The notes: generated from the letters alone by a model not told the origin. A DNA stretch of 64,000 nucleotides from Hylemonella sp. (GCF_027532185.1 NZ_JAPZSV010000001.1:287955-351954), one strand, 5' to 3'; positions 16,916-27,017 are shown, numbered from the stretch's first letter. Translations and numbers: made by a program.

Positions 16916-19261
16916 TCACTCGGCACGGGCCGGCACAAGGATGTCGCGCTGGCCGTTGGTGCTCATGGCGCTGACAAGGCCCGCCTTTTCCATGTCTTCC
17001 ACCAAGCGCGCGGCGCGGTTGTAGCCGATCTTGAGGTGACGCTGCACGAGCGAGATGCTGGCCTTGCGGTTCTTCAGCACGATCTCCACGGCTTGGTCGT
17101 ACATCGGGTCCTTCTCGCCGCTGGGGCCGCCCTCGCCCAGCGGGCCGTCCTCGCCGTCGACCGTGCCGCCCTCGAGCACACCCTCGATGTAGTCGGGCTC
17201 GCCCTGGCTCTTGAGGTAGCTCACGACACGGTGCACTTCCTCATCGCTGACAAAGGCACCGTGCACCCGGATGGGCAGGCCTGTGCCGCTGGCCATGTAG
17301 AGCATGTCGCCCATGCCCAGCAGGGCCTCGGCCCCCATCTGGTCGAGGATGGTGCGGCTGTCGATCTTGCTGCTGACCTGGAAGGCGATGCGGGTCGGAA
17401 TGTTGGCCTTGATCAGGCCCGTGATCACGTCCACGCTGGGACGCTGGGTGGCCAGGATCAGGTGGATGCCGGCAGCCCGCGCCTTCTGCGCCAGGCGCGC
17501 GATCAGCTCCTCGATCTTCTTGCCCACAACCATCATGAGGTCGGCCAGCTCGTCGATGATGACCACGATGTGCGGCAGACGGTCCAGCGGCTCCGGCGAT
17601 TCGGGTGTGAGGCTGAAGGGGTTGTAGATGAACTGTTCCTTGGCCTTGGCCTCGTCGATCTTGTGGTTGTAACCGGCCAGGTTGCGCACGCCCAGCTTGC
17701 TCATGAGCTTGTAGCGGCGCTCCATCTCGGCCACGCACCAGTTCAGGCCGTGCGCGGCCTGCTTCATGTCGGTGACCACGGGCGCGAGCAGGTGCGGGAT
17801 ACCCTCGTAGACCGACATCTCCAGCATCTTGGGGTCGATCATGAGCAGGCGCACGTCGCGCGCTTCGGCCTTGTAGAGCAGGGAGAGGATCATGGCGTTG
17901 ATCCCCACCGACTTGCCCGAACCCGTGGTACCGGCCACGAGTACGTGCGGCATCTTGGCCAGGTCGGCCACGATGGGATTGCCCACGATGTCCTTGCCCA
18001 GGCCCATGGTCAGCATGGACTTGGCCTCGTTGTAGACCTGCGAGCCCAGGATCTCGGACAGGCGGATGGACTGGCGCTTGGCATTGGGCAGCTCCAGCGC
18101 CATGTAGTTTTTGCCTGGGATGGTCTCGACCACGCGGATGGACACCAGGCTCAGCGAGCGCGCGAGGTCCTTGGCCAAGCCCACGATCTGCGAGCCTTTG
18201 ACGCCCGTGGCCGGCTCGATCTCGTAGCGCGTGATGACCGGGCCGGGCTGGGCCAGCACCACGCGCACCTCGACGCCGAAGTCCTTGAGCTTCTTCTCGA
18301 TCAGGCGGCTGGTCATCTCCAGCGTCTCGGGCGAGACGCTCTCCTGCCGGCCCTGGGCGCCGTCGAGCAGATCCACCTGGGGCAGCTTGGAATCGGGCAG
18401 ATCGGCAAACAGCGGCTTTTGCCGCTCCTTGGCCACGCGCACGCTTTGCGGCACCTCGGCCAGCACGGGCTCGATCAGCACCGGCGGGGCATGGTGCTCA
18501 ATGATCTCCTCGCGCTCCTCCAGCACCCCCTCTTCGCGCTCACGCGCGGCACGCTGCCCCAGGGCTAGGTCCTGCGCCATCTCGCGCTTGGCGCGACGCG
18601 ATTCAATGAAGTCCTGCACCCCGGCACCGATGCGCTCGGCCACGTGACCCCAGGAAAAACGGAACACCAGCGCCACGGCCAGCACCCACAGGCCGATGGC
18701 CAGCAGGGCCGAGCCTGTCACCCCCAGCCAGCGCGCCGCCAGTGGGCCGATCCAGTAGCCGAGCACGCCACCCGCATGCCCCGGCAGATGCGGCTCCAGG
18801 CTGTAGAAGCGCGACCACTCGATGGCCGTGCTGGCCAGCATCAGCAGGGCCAAGCCGATCCAGAAACTCCAGCGGCTGGCCACGAAGCGCGCCAGGCGTG
18901 AGGGGCGCGGGGCGTTCTCATCGACCAGCTCGGGGCCGCGCAGCCAGCGCGCCAGGGCCGCCAGCCAGCTGCGCACGGCGGCGGCAAAGCACCACCAGAC
19001 CGAGAAACCGAAGAGGTAATAGCTGGCGTCGGCAATCCAGGCCCCGAGCTGGCCGCCGCGGTTGCGTACCGGCGCACCGTCGCCCGAGGTGGACCAGGCC
19101 GGATCGAGCAGGGTGTGGCTCAGCAGAGCCAACAGCCAGTAGGCCAGCAGCACGAGACTGATGAAGAGCAGGACCTCGCCGGCCAGGCGGCTGCGACCGC
19201 TGCGGGCGGGCGCCGCAGCGCCGGAATCGTCGGAATGGAGCGTGTGGAGTCGGTAGGTCAT
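16916..19261 (-). CDS. ftsK: DNA translocase FtsK
   Basis: A 781-residue protein. Four N-terminal membrane segments lie in about 25-225, followed by a short linker and the motor domain. Walker A is [17 protein letters not shown] (about residue 443) and Walker B is [15 protein letters not shown]. RecA-like motifs ([19 protein letters not shown]) and the C-terminal gamma winged helix ([32 protein letters not shown]) follow. The gamma domain reads the chromosomal KOPS and activates XerCD at dif. The linker is much shorter than in E. coli, giving a SpoIIIE-like length. It is immediately followed by lolA. Confidence 0.95.
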   Translation of the reverse strand: MTYRLHTLHSDDSGAAAPARSGRSRLAGEVLLFISLVLLAYWLLALLSHTLLDPAWSTSGDGAPVRNRGGQLGAWIADASYYLFGFSVWWCFAAAVRSWLAALARWLRGPELVDENAPRPSRLARFVASRWSFWIGLALLMLASTAIEWSRFYSLEPHLPGHAGGVLGYWIGPLAARWLGVTGSALLAIGLWVLAVALVFRFSWGHVAERIGAGVQDFIESRRAKREMAQDLALGQRAAREREEGVLEEREEIIEHHAPPVLIEPVLAEVPQSVRVAKERQKPLFADLPDSKLPQVDLLDGAQGRQESVSPETLEMTSRLIEKKLKDFGVEVRVVLAQPGPVITRYEIEPATGVKGSQIVGLAKDLARSLSLVSIRVVETIPGKNYMALELPNAKRQSIRLSEILGSQVYNEAKSMLTMGLGKDIVGNPIVADLAKMPHVLVAGTTGSGKSVGINAMILSLLYKAEARDVRLLMIDPKMLEMSVYEGIPHLLAPVVTDMKQAAHGLNWCVAEMERRYKLMSKLGVRNLAGYNHKIDEAKAKEQFIYNPFSLTPESPEPLDRLPHIVVIIDELADLMMVVGKKIEELIARLAQKARAAGIHLILATQRPSVDVITGLIKANIPTRIAFQVSSKIDSRTILDQMGAEALLGMGDMLYMASGTGLPIRVHGAFVSDEEVHRVVSYLKSQGEPDYIEGVLEGGTVDGEDGPLGEGGPSGEKDPMYDQAVEIVLKNRKASISLVQRHLKIGYNRAARLVEDMEKAGLVSAMSTNGQRDILVPARAE

Positions 19262-19295
19262 GGAGGGGAATCAGGCCCGCGCAGGGGCTGCCGCT

Positions 19296-19973
19296 TCAGC
19301 GCGGCTTGGAGCGGCGTTCCTTGACGTGCATGGCGCCGCCCTCGAGCGGGGTCACGAAACCCTGCTCCTCGAAATCCTTCATCACGCGGCTGACCATCTC
19401 GCGCGAGGCTCCCACCATCTTGGCAATGTCCTGGCGCGAGAGCTTGTCGCGGATGATCATGTCGCCGGCGGGCGCGGCCTTGGCGGTGTCGAGCAGCACA
19501 TTGGCCACGCGGCCGTAGACGCTCATCAGCGCCAGCGAACCGATCTTGCGGTCGGCATGGCGCAGTCGCTGCACCAGGCCGCGCATGATGCCGTAGGCCA
19601 TGGGTGCGCTTTCGGCCAGGCTACGCAGGAATTCGGCACGGCCCAGCTCGAGCACATCGGTCTGGGTCTCGGCCTCGACCGAGGCCGAATGCACGTCGTT
19701 GTCGAGCAGACTCATCTCGCCGAAGTAGTCGCCGGACTGCAGCGTGGCCAGGATGACCTCGCGACCATTGCCGCTGTCGGTCATGAGCACGCGCGCACGC
19801 CCGGACAGGATGATGGACAGCGCATCGGACTTCTCGCCCTGCTGCACGACGCGCTCGCCGCGCTTGACCCGGCGCTTGACCACCGTTCCGGCCAGCGCAT
19901 GCAGCTGCTCGTCGGACAGCATCGAGAACAGGGGAACCCGGCGCAACAAATCCTGATTGGTCAACATTGACAT
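19296..19973 (-). CDS. Crp/Fnr family transcriptional regulator
   Basis: A 225-residue protein with a cyclic-nucleotide-binding jelly roll (about 15-125; VVQQGEKSDALSIILSGRARVLM, GDYFGEMSLLDNDVHSASVEA) and a C-terminal winged helix with the recognition segment KLSRQDIAKMVGASREMVSRVMKDFEEQGFV. No N-terminal Fnr-type cysteine cluster is present, so it is CRP-like rather than an oxygen sensor. Whether it binds cAMP cannot be decided from sequence. It is divergent from trxB across 150 bp. Confidence 0.88.
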   Translation of the reverse strand: MSMLTNQDLLRRVPLFSMLSDEQLHALAGTVVKRRVKRGERVVQQGEKSDALSIILSGRARVLMTDSGNGREVILATLQSGDYFGEMSLLDNDVHSASVEAETQTDVLELGRAEFLRSLAESAPMAYGIMRGLVQRLRHADRKIGSLALMSVYGRVANVLLDTAKAAPAGDMIIRDKLSRQDIAKMVGASREMVSRVMKDFEEQGFVTPLEGGAMHVKERRSKPR

Positions 19974-20081
19974 AGATCGGCCACTCTGCGCGTGCGTTGA
20001 TGAGTTCTTACAATGGCGTGGTCCCGGAGCTGCCGGATCCCCCCTGTGCCATGGGCCGCGGCACGGTACGCGGCGCCCTGA

Positions 20082-21077
<996 letters not shown>

Positions 21078-21306
21078 CCTCCTGCCTCCCCCAGGCTCTG
21101 TTCCCTGCGGTCGTTTCGCCCGGCGCCTGACGCCAGAGGTTCAGGCCCTTCTGGCTGTCCTAGCCTGCGCAGGCAGGCTGGGAGCCGCAGCCCTCAGCCT
21201 CTCCTGCTATGCGCAGAGGGCGCACCCGGCGGCCCGGCGAAGCCGGTTCCGCGGGTGCCCTGGAACGGGCCTGCGGTACGCGCGGCCCTGGCTTCCTAAA
21301 TCTGGC

Positions 21307-21312
21307 TATAAT
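21307..21312 (+). promoter_or_regulatory. Candidate -10 element of the rpmB-rpmG promoter
   Basis: A perfect TATAAT sits 140 bp upstream of the rpmB start. No good TTGACA-like hexamer lies 16-18 bp upstream, so the promoter call rests on the -10 and on the absence of any other candidate before the ribosomal protein genes. A start here would give an unusually long leader that contains the hairpin at 21388-21413. Confidence 0.5.
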
Positions 21313-21387
21313 TGCAGGCTTTGCTGGGCTTGCCCGGCAGCTTCATGGGTTACCGCCACCCTACTGGCGAGGTGAGGCGAGTTGCGA

Positions 21388-21413
21388 TCGAACAGGGGCC
21401 CTCCCCTGTTCGA
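21388..21413 (+). promoter_or_regulatory. Perfect 11-bp hairpin in the rpmB leader
   Basis: TCGAACAGGGG (21388-21398), loop CCCT, CCCCTGTTCGA (21403-21413). The stem is perfect, the loop has four bases, and no T-run follows, so it is not an intrinsic terminator. It ends 38 nt before the rpmB ATG, which suits a leader structure affecting translation or RNA stability. Confidence 0.6.
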
Positions 21414-21451
21414 GCCAGTGACTGCTGTATTAAAGAAAGCGAAGTGTCCTC

Positions 21452-21685
21452 ATGGCACGCGTCTGCGAAGTCACGGGCAAAGGCCCGATGGTCGGGAACA
21501 ATGTTTCCCATGCCAACAACAAAACCAAGCGCCGGTTCCTGCCGAACCTGCAATACCGTCGTTTCTGGGTCGAGTCCGAGAACCGCTGGGTCCGTCTGCG
21601 CGTTTCCAGCGCCGCCCTGCGTCTGATCGACAAGAATGGCATCGACTCCGTGCTCGCCGACCTGCGCGCACGTGGCCAGGCATAA
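21452..21685 (+). CDS. rpmB: 50S ribosomal protein L28
   Basis: A 77-residue basic protein starting [21 protein letters not shown], with [20 protein letters not shown] and the C-terminal [19 protein letters not shown]. This is the full-length bacterial L28 of the large ribosomal subunit. Only one cysteine is present, so it is the zinc-free form. It is followed 12 nt later by rpmG, the usual L28-L33 pair. Confidence 0.98.
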   Translation: MARVCEVTGKGPMVGNNVSHANNKTKRRFLPNLQYRRFWVESENRWVRLRVSSAALRLIDKNGIDSVLADLRARGQA

Positions 21686-21697
21686 GGAGTAAGCACC

Positions 21698-21868
21698 ATG
21701 GCTACCAAAGGCGGACGCGAAAAGATCAAGCTGGAATCCACGGCCGGCACCGGTCACTTCTACACGACCAGCAAGAACAAGAAGACCATGCCCGAGAAGA
21801 TGGCGATCATGAAGTTTGATCCCAAGGCTCGCAAGCATGTGGAATACAAGGAAACCAAGCTGAAGTGA
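21698..21868 (+). CDS. rpmG: 50S ribosomal protein L33
   Basis: A 56-residue protein beginning [20 protein letters not shown] and ending [11 protein letters not shown], with the family blocks [15 protein letters not shown] and KFDPKARKH. It lacks the CxxC pairs of zinc-binding paralogues, so it is the C-minus form. The ribosome site AAGGAG lies in the 12 nt after rpmB. An intrinsic terminator follows 20 nt after the stop. Confidence 0.97.
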   Translation: MATKGGREKIKLESTAGTGHFYTTSKNKKTMPEKMAIMKFDPKARKHVEYKETKLK

Positions 21869-21888
21869 TTCGGCCCGGCACCTGAACA

Positions 21889-21914
21889 AAAGCCCGCCTC
21901 GTGCGGGCTTTTTG
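21889..21914 (+). terminator. Rho-independent terminator of rpmB-rpmG
   Basis: AAAGCCCGC (21889-21897), loop CTCGT, GCGGGCTTT (21903-21911), running into more T residues. The 9-bp stem with its T-run ends the ribosomal protein transcript. Confidence 0.88.
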
Positions 21915-21945
21915 CTTTTCCGGCCCCATAACCCTGAAAGCAAGC

Positions 21946-21980
21946 TTGGATTGTTTGTAATGAGAATTATTATCATTACA
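21946..21980 (+). promoter_or_regulatory. Promoter with Fur box
   Basis: The 25-nt near-palindrome at 21956-21980 has perfect outer arms TGTAATGA/TCATTACA and the AT-rich core of a Fur box (GAGAATTATTATC). A promoter fits over it: TTGGAT (21946-21951), 16-nt spacer, TATTAT (21968-21973). Iron-loaded Fur bound here would cover the -10. The ATG of the next gene is 41 nt downstream. Confidence 0.85.
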
Positions 21981-22021
21981 ATCCGTTCCATGGCATCTCG
22001 CCATGTTGAACGGAGCTTTCC

Positions 22022-22345
22022 ATGTCCTGCACCGAAGACGATCTGAACCCGCCCTGCCTGGAGGCCCTGGTGGCCGGCACCTTCGCCCTCATGACCTGCT
22101 GGGCCGCACCGGCCCAGGACGGCACCCTGCCCACGGTACGCCAGCGCACGCTGATGGCACGCAAGATCGTCTCCAACCTCTTCTTCCTCAAGACCCATCC
22201 ACACGCCAGCCCGGGGCTGCGTCAGCTCATGGCCCGCGCACACGAGCGCTGGGTGCTGGTGTCCGAATCGGCGGGCGATGCCTCGGTCGTCACCCGTCCC
22301 GGCGATTCACTGGCCGCCCAGACCAGCGGCGGCCTGCTGCACTGA
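22022..22345 (+). CDS. Small Fur-controlled protein of unknown function
   Basis: A 107-residue protein with ribosome site GGAG and ATG at 22022. No family is recognised. The N-terminus carries cysteines in SCTEDDLNPPC and another in MTCWAAP. The middle (VRQRTLMARKIVSNLFFLKTHPHASPGLRQLMARAHERW) looks helical and basic. The strong Fur box upstream implies expression under iron limitation. It is followed 10 nt later by a DUF2325 gene, so the two form an operon. It could be a metal or heme handling factor, but nothing in the sequence proves this. Confidence 0.75.
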   Translation: MSCTEDDLNPPCLEALVAGTFALMTCWAAPAQDGTLPTVRQRTLMARKIVSNLFFLKTHPHASPGLRQLMARAHERWVLVSESAGDASVVTRPGDSLAAQTSGGLLH

Positions 22346-22355
22346 GGACCTCGCC

Positions 22356-23603
22356 ATGTGCCAGCAGCAGCGCAGCGCCACCACCATCCCCTATGCCCAG
22401 GCCCCCGAGGCCGCACCCAGGATGTCCGTGCCCGTCCCCGCCAGCGGCTCGCGCCGGCGCCGGCTCTGGGAGCTCGACGGCCACGCCTACTGCCCCGTCA
22501 TCGGCGTCTGTCTGCCCCTGCCGCAGTTGCGCCGCCTGGCCGAAAAGACGTTGGGCCGCATGCAGCAGCACAACGACTACGAAGTCCACTGCATCGCCGT
22601 CACCGAATGCCGGCATCGTTCGCCCTTGTCCGAAGCCGTGCAGAAGGAGCTGGAGGGCCGCTACGCCCTGGTGCTCAAGGCCGCCCAGCAGCTCAAGTCC
22701 ACCGAGGCCCTGGGCCGCTGGTGGGACGACTGCCGCGCCAGCGCGGACTGGGCTGGCGCCCTGTGGGCCGCGCTGACCCACCCGCGCTGCGACACGGTAC
22801 TGGAGCACCGCATCCTGGGCGAGGTGCATATGCTGCAGCACCAGGTGGGCATGGCCTGCCGCGCCGACCTGACACGACTGGACGCCCTGCACGACGAGAA
22901 CGCCATCCTGGGCCGTGAGCTGGCCAACGCACAGGCGCGCTGCCAGCAGCAGGCCCTGCAGTTCAGCACCCGGCTGGAGGAGCAGCAGGCCCTGGCCCTG
23001 CGTCTGCGGGCCGACCTGGTGCAATCCCAAACCCGGCAGATGCAGCTGCAGGAGCAGCTGGCACAGTTCCAGGCCGGCTCACCGGAGCTGCCCACGCGCC
23101 TGGCCCTGAGCCAGCAGAACCGCCAGCTGCAGGAAGACCTGCAGACCCTGCAGCGTCATCTACAGCACGCCCGTCACGAAGCCCAGGCCCAGCGCGAACG
23201 CGCCGAAGCACTGCAGCACCGGCTGGACGAGATGCCCGCCCCCTTGCCCCAGGAAACCGCGGGCGAGTCGCCGCGGCTCGACCACCGCGCCGTACTGTGT
23301 GTGGGCGGACGCACGGCCAGCGTGCCCATCTACCGCCAGGTCATCGAGCACCGGGGCGCGCGTTTTCTCCACCACGATGGAGGGACCGAGGACAACAGCA
23401 GCCAGCTCGACGCCACGCTGGCCGCGGCCGACCTCGTGATCTGCCAGAGCGGCTGCATCAGCCACAACGCCTACTGGCGCGTGAAGGACCACTGCAAGCG
23501 CACCGGCAAGCCCTGCGTCTTCGTCGAGACGCCCAGCCGCGCCGCGCTGGAGCGGGCGCTGGAGGACATCGTCTCCGTACCGAATCCGACCCCGGGTGGC
23601 TGA
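22356..23603 (+). CDS. DUF2325 domain protein with coiled coil
   Basis: A 415-residue protein in three parts. The first 170 residues are a globular region with CPVIGVCLPLPQLRRLAEKTL and ECRHRS. A long Gln/Leu-rich coiled coil follows (about 185-300; NAILGRELANAQARCQQQAL). The C-terminal DUF2325 domain has AVLCVGGRTASVPIYRQVIE, RFLHHDGG and DLVICQSGCISHNAYWRVKD. The His and Cys residues in the last domain could bind a metal. The ATG at 22356 has GAGGA upstream. It shares the Fur-controlled promoter of the preceding gene. Function unknown. Confidence 0.82.
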   Translation: MCQQQRSATTIPYAQAPEAAPRMSVPVPASGSRRRRLWELDGHAYCPVIGVCLPLPQLRRLAEKTLGRMQQHNDYEVHCIAVTECRHRSPLSEAVQKELEGRYALVLKAAQQLKSTEALGRWWDDCRASADWAGALWAALTHPRCDTVLEHRILGEVHMLQHQVGMACRADLTRLDALHDENAILGRELANAQARCQQQALQFSTRLEEQQALALRLRADLVQSQTRQMQLQEQLAQFQAGSPELPTRLALSQQNRQLQEDLQTLQRHLQHARHEAQAQRERAEALQHRLDEMPAPLPQETAGESPRLDHRAVLCVGGRTASVPIYRQVIEHRGARFLHHDGGTEDNSSQLDATLAAADLVICQSGCISHNAYWRVKDHCKRTGKPCVFVETPSRAALERALEDIVSVPNPTPGG

Positions 23604-23618
23604 GCACCCTCAGCGTTC

Positions 23619-23762
23619 AGAACTTGTGAGGAAATCGTAGCGAGCAGCCCGAGCGCAAGACGGACGGAGCGCAGGAGCCGGAACGTACCTCAGGTACGTG
23701 AGGAGTCCCAGCACCGCCCAACGCCGCGATCGGGTTGCGCCGTAGATTTATTCATAAGTTCT
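23619..23762. repeat. 144-bp quasi-palindromic intergenic element
   Basis: Terminal inverted repeats AGAACTTGTGAGGAAATC (23619-23636) and GATTTATTCATAAGTTCT (23745-23762) match at 15 of 18 positions. A perfect centre, ACGTACCTCAGGTACGT (23683-23699), lies exactly midway, and the arms between are imperfectly complementary. The last base coincides with the final base of the murB stop codon. It looks like a non-coding mobile or MITE-like repeat, or a folded bidirectional transcript end, between two convergent genes. Confidence 0.7.
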
Positions 23763-24811
23763 CAGATCACCACGGGTTCGGGTTCCAGCAGGATGCCGAA
23801 GCGTTCGTACACGCTGGTCTGGATGGCCTTGGCCAGGGTCATGACCTCGCCGCCGGTGGCGCCGTTGTCGCCACCGCCGCGGTTGACCAGCACCAGGGCC
23901 TGCTTCTCGTAGACCCCGGCCTGGCCGATGGACTTGCCTTTCCAGCCGCAGGCATCGATGAGCCAGCCCGCGGCCAGCTTGACCGTGCCGTCGTCCAGCA
24001 GGTAATGCACGATCTTGGGTTCGCGGGCGATGATGTCAGCGCACTGCTCGGGGGTGACCGTGGGGTTCTTGAAGAAACTACCGGCATTGCCAATCACGGC
24101 CGGATCGGGCAGCTTGGCGCGCCGAATCTCGCAGACCCAGTCGTGGATCTGCTGCGCGGTCGGCCGCTCGATCCCGGTTTCGGCCTGACGGCGCTGCAAA
24201 TCCAGATAGCCCAGTTCGGGTTTCCAGGCTTTGGGCAGGCGCAGGCGCACGCGTGTGATCAGGGCCCGGCCTGCGAGCCCCAGGCCCTGCGGCCCCGCGG
24301 CGTGCTTGAACACCGAATCGCGGTAGCCGAAGCCGCACTGCGCCGCCTCCAGCGTGAAGGGCCGGCCGGTCTGCAGGTCGATGGCATCGAGCGACTCGAA
24401 GCGATCCTGCAGCTCCACGCCGTAGGCGCCGATGTTCTGCACCGGTGCCGCGCCGACCGTGCCAGGGATCAGGGCCATGTTCTCCAGCCCGGGCCGACCC
24501 TGCGCCAGGGTCCAGCCCACGGCCTCGTGCCAGTTCTCACCGGCGCCAAACTCCACGATCCAGGCCTTGTCGCTTTCCGCCACCAGCCTTCGGCCCATGA
24601 TCTCGACCTTGAGGACCACGGCCTTGACGTCGCCGGTCAGCACGATGTTGCTGCCGCCGCCCAGCACGAACTTCGGCGCCGGCCCAAGCTCGGGGTCGGC
24701 CAGCAAGGCCTGCACGTCGGCCTCGCGCAACACACGCACCAGGGTCTGGGCCCGGGCCACGATGCGGAAGGTGTTGTACGGCTGGAGCGGGACGTTTTTC
24801 TCGACTAACAT
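23762..24811 (-). CDS. murB: UDP-N-acetylenolpyruvoylglucosamine reductase
   Basis: A 349-residue flavoenzyme of peptidoglycan precursor synthesis that reduces the enolpyruvyl ether to UDP-MurNAc with NADPH. The FAD-binding domain has [14 protein letters not shown]. The catalytic Ser lies in [12 protein letters not shown] (about residue 243), and the C-terminus is [23 protein letters not shown]. It is the E. coli-like type I enzyme. The frame is open far upstream, antisense to yajQ; the ATG at 24811 gives the family N-terminus (LQPYNTFRI). It is divergent from yajQ with 43 bp between. Confidence 0.95.
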   Translation of the reverse strand: MLVEKNVPLQPYNTFRIVARAQTLVRVLREADVQALLADPELGPAPKFVLGGGSNIVLTGDVKAVVLKVEIMGRRLVAESDKAWIVEFGAGENWHEAVGWTLAQGRPGLENMALIPGTVGAAPVQNIGAYGVELQDRFESLDAIDLQTGRPFTLEAAQCGFGYRDSVFKHAAGPQGLGLAGRALITRVRLRLPKAWKPELGYLDLQRRQAETGIERPTAQQIHDWVCEIRRAKLPDPAVIGNAGSFFKNPTVTPEQCADIIAREPKIVHYLLDDGTVKLAAGWLIDACGWKGKSIGQAGVYEKQALVLVNRGGGDNGATGGEVMTLAKAIQTSVYERFGILLEPEPVVI

Positions 24812-24854
24812 CGCCCTGATTCTCTCATTTGCATCCTCCCAGCTACGAACACCT

Positions 24855-25340
24855 ATGCCTTCTTTCGACACCGTCTGCGAAGCCGACATGGTCAAGGTCA
24901 AAAACGGCGTGGACAACGCCGCCAAGGAAATCGGTACCCGCTTCGATTTCAAGGGCACCTCGGCCAGCATCGAGATCAAGGAGCAGGAGATCACCGTGAT
25001 CGGTGACGCCGATTTCCAGATCGACCAGATCCTGGACGTGCTGCGCAACAAGCTGACCAAGCAGCAGGTCGACGTGCGCTTCCTAGACATCGGCGATCTG
25101 CAGAAGATCGGCGGCGACAAGGTCAAGAAGCTCGTCAAGGTGCGCAATGGCATCGAGTCCGAGCTGGCCAAGAAGATCCAGCGCCTCATCAAGGACAGCA
25201 AGCTCAAGGTGCAGGCCGCCATCCAGGAAGAGAAGGTGCGTGTCACCGGTGCCAAGCGCGACGACCTGCAGGCCGTGATGGCCCTGCTGCGCAAGGAAGT
25301 GGCCGACGTGCCGCTGACCTTCAACAACTTCCGCGACTGA
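24855..25340 (+). CDS. yajQ: Nucleotide-binding protein YajQ
   Basis: A 161-residue UPF0234 protein, full length, starting [20 protein letters not shown] and ending [13 protein letters not shown]. Two ferredoxin-like repeats are evident ([20 protein letters not shown] and [17 protein letters not shown]). Family members bind c-di-GMP or other nucleotides and act as regulators. Two other proteins of c-di-GMP-related families (a degenerate HD-GYP and a GGDEF) are encoded within 4 kb. The divergent murB is unrelated in function. Confidence 0.94.
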   Translation: MPSFDTVCEADMVKVKNGVDNAAKEIGTRFDFKGTSASIEIKEQEITVIGDADFQIDQILDVLRNKLTKQQVDVRFLDIGDLQKIGGDKVKKLVKVRNGIESELAKKIQRLIKDSKLKVQAAIQEEKVRVTGAKRDDLQAVMALLRKEVADVPLTFNNFRD

Positions 25341-25345
25341 AATCC

Positions 25346-25996
25346 ATGATCCGCCAGGCCGTCCTGTTCCTGCTCTGCGTCCTGGCCTTTGTGGCAGCGG
25401 CCCAGGCCCAGACCGTGGTGCTCTCGGGCGTCCTGGGCAGCAAGGCCCTGCTGGTCGTCGACGGTGCGCCGCCCAAGAGCGTGGCGATCGGGGAGACGCA
25501 CCGCGGCGTGAAGCTGCTTTCGGCCCAGGGCAATCAGGCCGAGGTGGAGATCGGCGGCAAGCGTCAGACCCTGCGCCTGGGCGAAGGGCCGGTCAGCGCC
25601 GCGCCCAGCGCCCCTGAAGCCGGCGACCGCCGTCGCATCGTGCTGCATGCGGGCAGCAACGGCCATTTCCGCACCCAGGGGCAGATCAACGGGCGCACGG
25701 TGAACTTCATCGTCGACACGGGCGCCTCCGTGGTGTCGATGAGCGTCACCGATGCCGAGGCCATCGGTCTGCGCTACCAGTCAGGTCAGACGGTCCAGGT
25801 CAGCACGGCCAACGGCGTGACGGTGGGCTGGCGCGTGAAGCTCTCCACGGTGCGCCTGGGCAGCCTCGACGTCTACGACGTCGAAGCCCTGGTCACCCCC
25901 GCCCCCATGCCCTATGTCCTGCTGGGCAACAGCTACCTGACCCGCTTCCAGATGACACGCACCAACGACCAGCTGGTGCTGGAACAGCGCTACTGA
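25346..25996 (+). CDS. Exported retropepsin-like aspartic protease
   Basis: A 216-residue protein with a signal peptide (MIRQAVLFLLCVLAFVAAAQA). A clan AA aspartic protease domain with catalytic D124 in NFIVDTGASVVSMS and the flap/LGNSYL segment (PYVLLGNSYLTRF) matches the TIGR02281-type bacterial retropepsins. One aspartate per chain means it must act as a homodimer. It starts 5 nt after yajQ on the same strand and is probably co-transcribed. Periplasmic; substrate unknown. Confidence 0.85.
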   Translation: MIRQAVLFLLCVLAFVAAAQAQTVVLSGVLGSKALLVVDGAPPKSVAIGETHRGVKLLSAQGNQAEVEIGGKRQTLRLGEGPVSAAPSAPEAGDRRRIVLHAGSNGHFRTQGQINGRTVNFIVDTGASVVSMSVTDAEAIGLRYQSGQTVQVSTANGVTVGWRVKLSTVRLGSLDVYDVEALVTPAPMPYVLLGNSYLTRFQMTRTNDQLVLEQRY

Positions 25997-26039
25997 ACCC
26001 CCTCTAGGGTATGCTGGCGGGGAAAGAATCGATCCCATC

Positions 26040-27002
26040 GTGAGTGTCCAAGACGAAAACGAATACGAAGACCTGCTGGGCCTGTGGTCGGATCTGGAAT
26101 CCGGCCTGGGCATCCTGCTGGGCAGCCCGCTGAGCGTGCAGGAGTTCGAGCAACGCGTCTGGCAGTACGACCGCTGGATGCAGGCTCTGCTGCAGCGCGA
26201 TGCCGACGTGGGCATCTACCTGCTGTTCCAGCTGGCGACCAACTCCTCGGTCGGCTACAGCGCCTCGCACAGCCTGGTCTGTGCCACGCTGTGCCACCTG
26301 CTGGCGGCGGAGCTCAAGCTCGAACCCAAGGAGCGCGACAGCCTGGTGCACGCCGCGCTGACCATGAACATCGCCATGACCGAGCTGCAGGACGAACTGG
26401 CCTTGCAGACCGAGAAGCTCAGCCCGCCCCAGCTTGAAGTCGTGCGCCTGCATGCACCCAAGGGTGGCCTCATGCTGGCCAAGAACCTCGGCGTGAGCGA
26501 TCCGCTGTGGATCGAGGTGGTGTCCTCGCACCATGACGAGTACACCGAGAAGATCGAGCTGCGTCTGCTGCCGCCGCACAAGCGCCTGGTGCGCATCCTG
26601 CGCGTGGTGGACCGTTACGCCGCCATGATCTCGCCGCGCAAGTCACGGGAAGGCCGCAGCACCACAGAATCCGTGCGCACCATCATGACGGGCGCCAATG
26701 CCTACAACGACGAGATCGGCCACGCCCTGGTGCGCGCCGTGGGCCTGTGCCCGCCGGGCACCTATGTGCGGCTGGAGGACAACACCCTGGCCATCGTGAT
26801 GCGCCGCAGCCCGCGGCCCAATCTGCCCCATGTGGCCGTGGTCACCGGTGCGGACGGCCAGGTGCTGCCGCGGCCGCGCCTGCATCGCACGCTCAGCGGC
26901 CGGCCGGTCATCCAGGCCGCGCTGGCCGCGTCGGTGGTGCGCCTGCGTCTGAACCACCACCTGATCCTGCAGCTCGGCGCCCACGCGGCCCAGATGAGCT
27001 GA
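26040..27002 (+). CDS. Degenerate HD-GYP-like protein
   Basis: A 320-residue protein from a GTG start. The central region aligns with HD-GYP phosphodiesterases, but the HD motif is HAALTMNIAM (Asp lost) and the GYP loop is missing. RLHAPKGGLML, SSHHDEYTEK and RVVDRYAAMISPRKSR retain other metal-ligand positions. The C-terminal part (about 235-320) is unassigned. It probably cannot hydrolyse c-di-GMP and may act as a binding or scaffolding protein. It follows the retropepsin gene by 43 bp on the same strand. Confidence 0.72.
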   Translation: MSVQDENEYEDLLGLWSDLESGLGILLGSPLSVQEFEQRVWQYDRWMQALLQRDADVGIYLLFQLATNSSVGYSASHSLVCATLCHLLAAELKLEPKERDSLVHAALTMNIAMTELQDELALQTEKLSPPQLEVVRLHAPKGGLMLAKNLGVSDPLWIEVVSSHHDEYTEKIELRLLPPHKRLVRILRVVDRYAAMISPRKSREGRSTTESVRTIMTGANAYNDEIGHALVRAVGLCPPGTYVRLEDNTLAIVMRRSPRPNLPHVAVVTGADGQVLPRPRLHRTLSGRPVIQAALAASVVRLRLNHHLILQLGAHAAQMS

Positions 27003-27017
27003 AGCCGCGCCGCGGAT

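Larger units (their letters stand above)
21078..21451 (+). other. Gene-free stretch between trxB and rpmB
   Basis: This 374-bp stretch has no credible coding frame. From about 21140 to 21200 lies a hairpin-containing segment (AGCCTGC-GCAG-GCAGGCT) resembling the repeat at 31860-31925. The rpmB leader follows, with a perfect TATAAT and an 11-bp hairpin annotated separately. Confidence 0.7.

Noticed and set aside
24812..25666. Apparent N-terminal extension of murB across yajQ
   Set aside because: The extra codons are antisense to yajQ, which is full length and conserved. The MurB family start is at 24811.
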